A DNA stretch of 6,572 nt from an uncultured Collinsella sp. (GTDB lineage Bacteria > Actinomycetota > Coriobacteriia > Coriobacteriales > Coriobacteriaceae): NCBI GenBank assembly GCA_900752425.1, contig CAADVE010000235.1, positions 1 to 6,572 of the forward strand, given 5' to 3'. How positions within the stretch are numbered: position 1 is the first letter of the stretch; every line of letters starts with the position of its first letter. Positions 5,134 through 6,572 of this stretch are shown one piece after another. Under the pieces are notes generated by a model. That model saw only the letters and a list, made by a program, of their open reading frames with translations, did no database searches and was not told where the DNA came from. A program made the position numbers and the translations under genes.

Positions 5134-6075
5134 TTAACGATGTGCCAGCGGGTGCGCCGCCAGATAGACCTCGGTCAGTTGCGTACGATCGACATGCGTG
5201 TAGACCTGCGTGGTCGATATATCGGCATGTCCCAAGATCTCCTGTAGCACACGGAGGTCTGCGCCGCCCGCAAGCATATGGGTGGCAAAGGAGTGACGCA
5301 GCGTATGGGGATGGAGCCCCACCAGTCCCACCTGGCGCCCGTAGCGCTCACAGATGGCATGGATGCCCTGGCGCGACAGACGGCGGCCGTTCTTATTTAA
5401 AAAGACCGCCGAGGTCTCGGTTCCGCGGGCATGGGCCGCCAAGCGAGAACGCCCCTCAGTTACATAAAGCGCCAGAGCTCGCGCCGCGCTTCCCACCAGC
5501 GGGGACAGGCGTTCCTTCGAGCCCTTACCGCGAACGAGCACAAAGCCATCGTCGATATGGATATCGCCCACATCGAGTCCCACCAACTCGCTCACACGCA
5601 AACCGCATCCATAGAGCACTTCCAAGATGGCATGGTCGCGCAAGCCCATCTCGCCCTCGGGGAAGTCTTGATCGAGCAGCGCCGAGACATCCTCCACCGA
5701 TAGATACTCCGGCAAACGCTCAGCCTTTTTAGGCAGGCGCAACGCCGCCGTTGGATTTTGGGCCACAGCCCCATCGCGCACCAAAAAGGCATGTAGGCCC
5801 TTCACGGCCGCAAGCGCACGCTCCACCGAGGCATCGGAATAGCCCCCATCGCGACGGTCGGCGACAAAGCCCTCCACGACCTGACGGGTCACCTCTTCAA
5901 AAGACACAATACCCGCCCGCTCCAGATAGGCGCAGTACGTCGTCAGGTCACGACGATAGGCCGCAATCGTGTTGCGCGCCAAACCCCGCTCGACCGCGAG
6001 GTAATCGAGATACTCCCCCGCCGCCACGGCGAGCGACGAGGGAGTAGCTTCGGTATGTTCCTTATTCGCCGGCAC
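5134..6075 (-). CDS. xerD: XerD-like site-specific tyrosine recombinase
   Basis: This tyrosine recombinase would resolve chromosome dimers at dif sites, normally with a XerC partner and with FtsK at the septum. With the GTG start at 6075 it has 313 residues, close to the usual 295-310. Residues 12-110 form the N-terminal SAM-like core-binding domain (YLAVERGLARNTIAAYRRDL, 25-44). The catalytic domain has all expected residues: R160 (GCGLRVSEL), K184 (GKGSKER), H257 and R260 (HPHTLRHSFATH), H283 (LGHADISTTQ) and the nucleophile Y292 (VYTHV). The ISTTQVYTHV end and the absence of phage-like extras favour XerD over an integrase, though XerC cannot be fully excluded by eye. The open frame continues upstream to an ATG at 6228, but that part overlaps pyrG and looks non-homologous. 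GTG 6075 starts 2 nt after the pyrG stop, which suggests translational coupling; no strong ribosome binding site precedes it. Confidence 0.92.
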   Translation of the reverse strand: MPANKEHTEATPSSLAVAAGEYLDYLAVERGLARNTIAAYRRDLTTYCAYLERAGIVSFEEVTRQVVEGFVADRRDGGYSDASVERALAAVKGLHAFLVRDGAVAQNPTAALRLPKKAERLPEYLSVEDVSALLDQDFPEGEMGLRDHAILEVLYGCGLRVSELVGLDVGDIHIDDGFVLVRGKGSKERLSPLVGSAARALALYVTEGRSRLAAHARGTETSAVFLNKNGRRLSRQGIHAICERYGRQVGLVGLHPHTLRHSFATHMLAGGADLRVLQEILGHADISTTQVYTHVDRTQLTEVYLAAHPLAHR

Positions 6076-6077
6076 CC

Positions 6078-6572
6078 TTAGTCCGTAGCGAGGTTCATGG
6101 GCGTCACCTGCAGACGGTCGACATCCTCGTGCTGGCCGATCGAAGCGCGCACGAACTCGCGGAACAGCGGCTGCGGGTTGGTCGGGCGGCTCTTGAACTC
6201 GGGATGAGCCTGGGTTGCCACATACCACGGATGCACGTCGCGCGGCAGCTCGACCATCTCGACCAGGCGCTCGTCGGGCGACAGACCCGAGATAACCAAG
6301 CCGGCGTCCTCGAGCTGGTCACGGAAGGCGTTGTTGAACTCAAAGCGATGACGGTGACGCTCGTAGACGAGCTCCTCGCCATATGCCTCGCGAGCAAGGG
6401 TATCGGCGGCGAGCTTGCACGGATAGGCGCCCAGGCGCATGGTGCCGCCCTTCTCGGTCACGTCCTCCTGCGAGCTCATCAGATCGATGACGCTAAACGG
6501 GCCGTCCGGATCGAACTCGGAGGAGCTGGCGCCGGCAAGGCCGACGACGTTGCGGGCGAACTCGCACACGGC
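6078..6572 (-). CDS. pyrG: PyrG, CTP synthase (partial, C-terminal glutaminase part)
   Basis: CTP synthase converts UTP to CTP with ATP and glutamine-derived ammonia in the cytoplasm. The window contains the last 164 codons, in frame to the edge; the true start lies outside. The visible part is the end of the class I glutamine amidotransferase domain. It begins with AVCEFARNVVGL, which in the family follows the catalytic Cys loop (just outside the window). GGTMRLGAYPCKL (42-54), YERHRHRFEFNN (70-81) and YVATQAHPEFKSRP (117-130) are family signatures; His123 and Glu125 of this fragment complete the glutaminase triad. It stops with TAA at 6078-6080, 2 nt before the probable xerD start, so the two genes appear to be co-transcribed. 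Confidence 0.96.
   Translation of the reverse strand, partial: AVCEFARNVVGLAGASSSEFDPDGPFSVIDLMSSQEDVTEKGGTMRLGAYPCKLAADTLAREAYGEELVYERHRHRFEFNNAFRDQLEDAGLVISGLSPDERLVEMVELPRDVHPWYVATQAHPEFKSRPTNPQPLFREFVRASIGQHEDVDRLQVTPMNLATD

Noticed and set aside
4608..5732. 374-residue + strand open frame across the mraZ-xerD gap
   Set aside because: It crosses the xerD terminator and runs antisense to xerD and mraZ. Its Pro/Arg/His-rich composition is what a GC-rich shadow frame gives, and I see no ribosome binding site or domain.
6076..6228. N-terminal extension of xerD to the ATG at 6228
   Set aside because: It overlaps the conserved end of pyrG in another frame and has no similarity to the XerD N-terminus; the GTG at 6075 gives a normal length.

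Overview
The window is a 6.6 kb stretch of a high-GC bacterial chromosome holding the 5' half of a division and cell wall (dcw) cluster. All seven genes lie on the minus strand, so transcription runs from right to left: pyrG (3' part) - xerD - [462 bp regulatory gap] - mraZ - rsmH - ftsL-like - ftsI - murF (5' part). GC-rich codon usage, an actinobacterial-looking division gene set (long disordered N-terminus on FtsI, FtsL with a long cytoplasmic head) and the pyrG-xerD-mraZ order suggest a member of the Coriobacteriia, probably Collinsella or a close relative. That taxonomic call is inference, not a database result.

Right part (about 5134-6572): the C-terminal glutaminase part of CTP synthase PyrG is followed after 2 nt by xerD, which most likely starts at a GTG at 6075. 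The pair ends in a strong rho-independent terminator (5031-5100) with a near-perfect 20 bp stem.

Middle (4672-5133): a 462 bp non-coding stretch. From the terminator towards mraZ it holds an inverted repeat (4920-4938), a GC-rich cruciform-like hairpin (4876-4909), a 20 bp palindrome resembling an NrdR box (4851-4870), a G-rich array of TGGGN direct repeats resembling MraZ operators (4756-4814), a good sigma70-type promoter (TTGAAA-17-TATTAT, 4740-4768) whose spacer is an inverted repeat, a leader hairpin (4708-4724) and a strong ribosome binding site. This is the most information-rich region of the window.

Left part (1-4671): mraZ (transcriptional regulator of the cluster), rsmH (16S rRNA C1402 N4-methyltransferase), a divergent ftsL, ftsI (class B PBP, septal transpeptidase) and murF (UDP-MurNAc-tripeptide:D-Ala-D-Ala ligase, cut by the window edge). 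The order matches the textbook dcw cluster except that murE is not between ftsI and murF; a 126 bp spacer with an inverted repeat sits there instead. Together these genes supply the last cytoplasmic step of the muropeptide precursor and the septal synthase that uses it. I see no insertion sequence, CRISPR array, tRNA, rRNA or clearly new multi-gene system; the novelty, if any, lies in cis-regulation upstream of mraZ.
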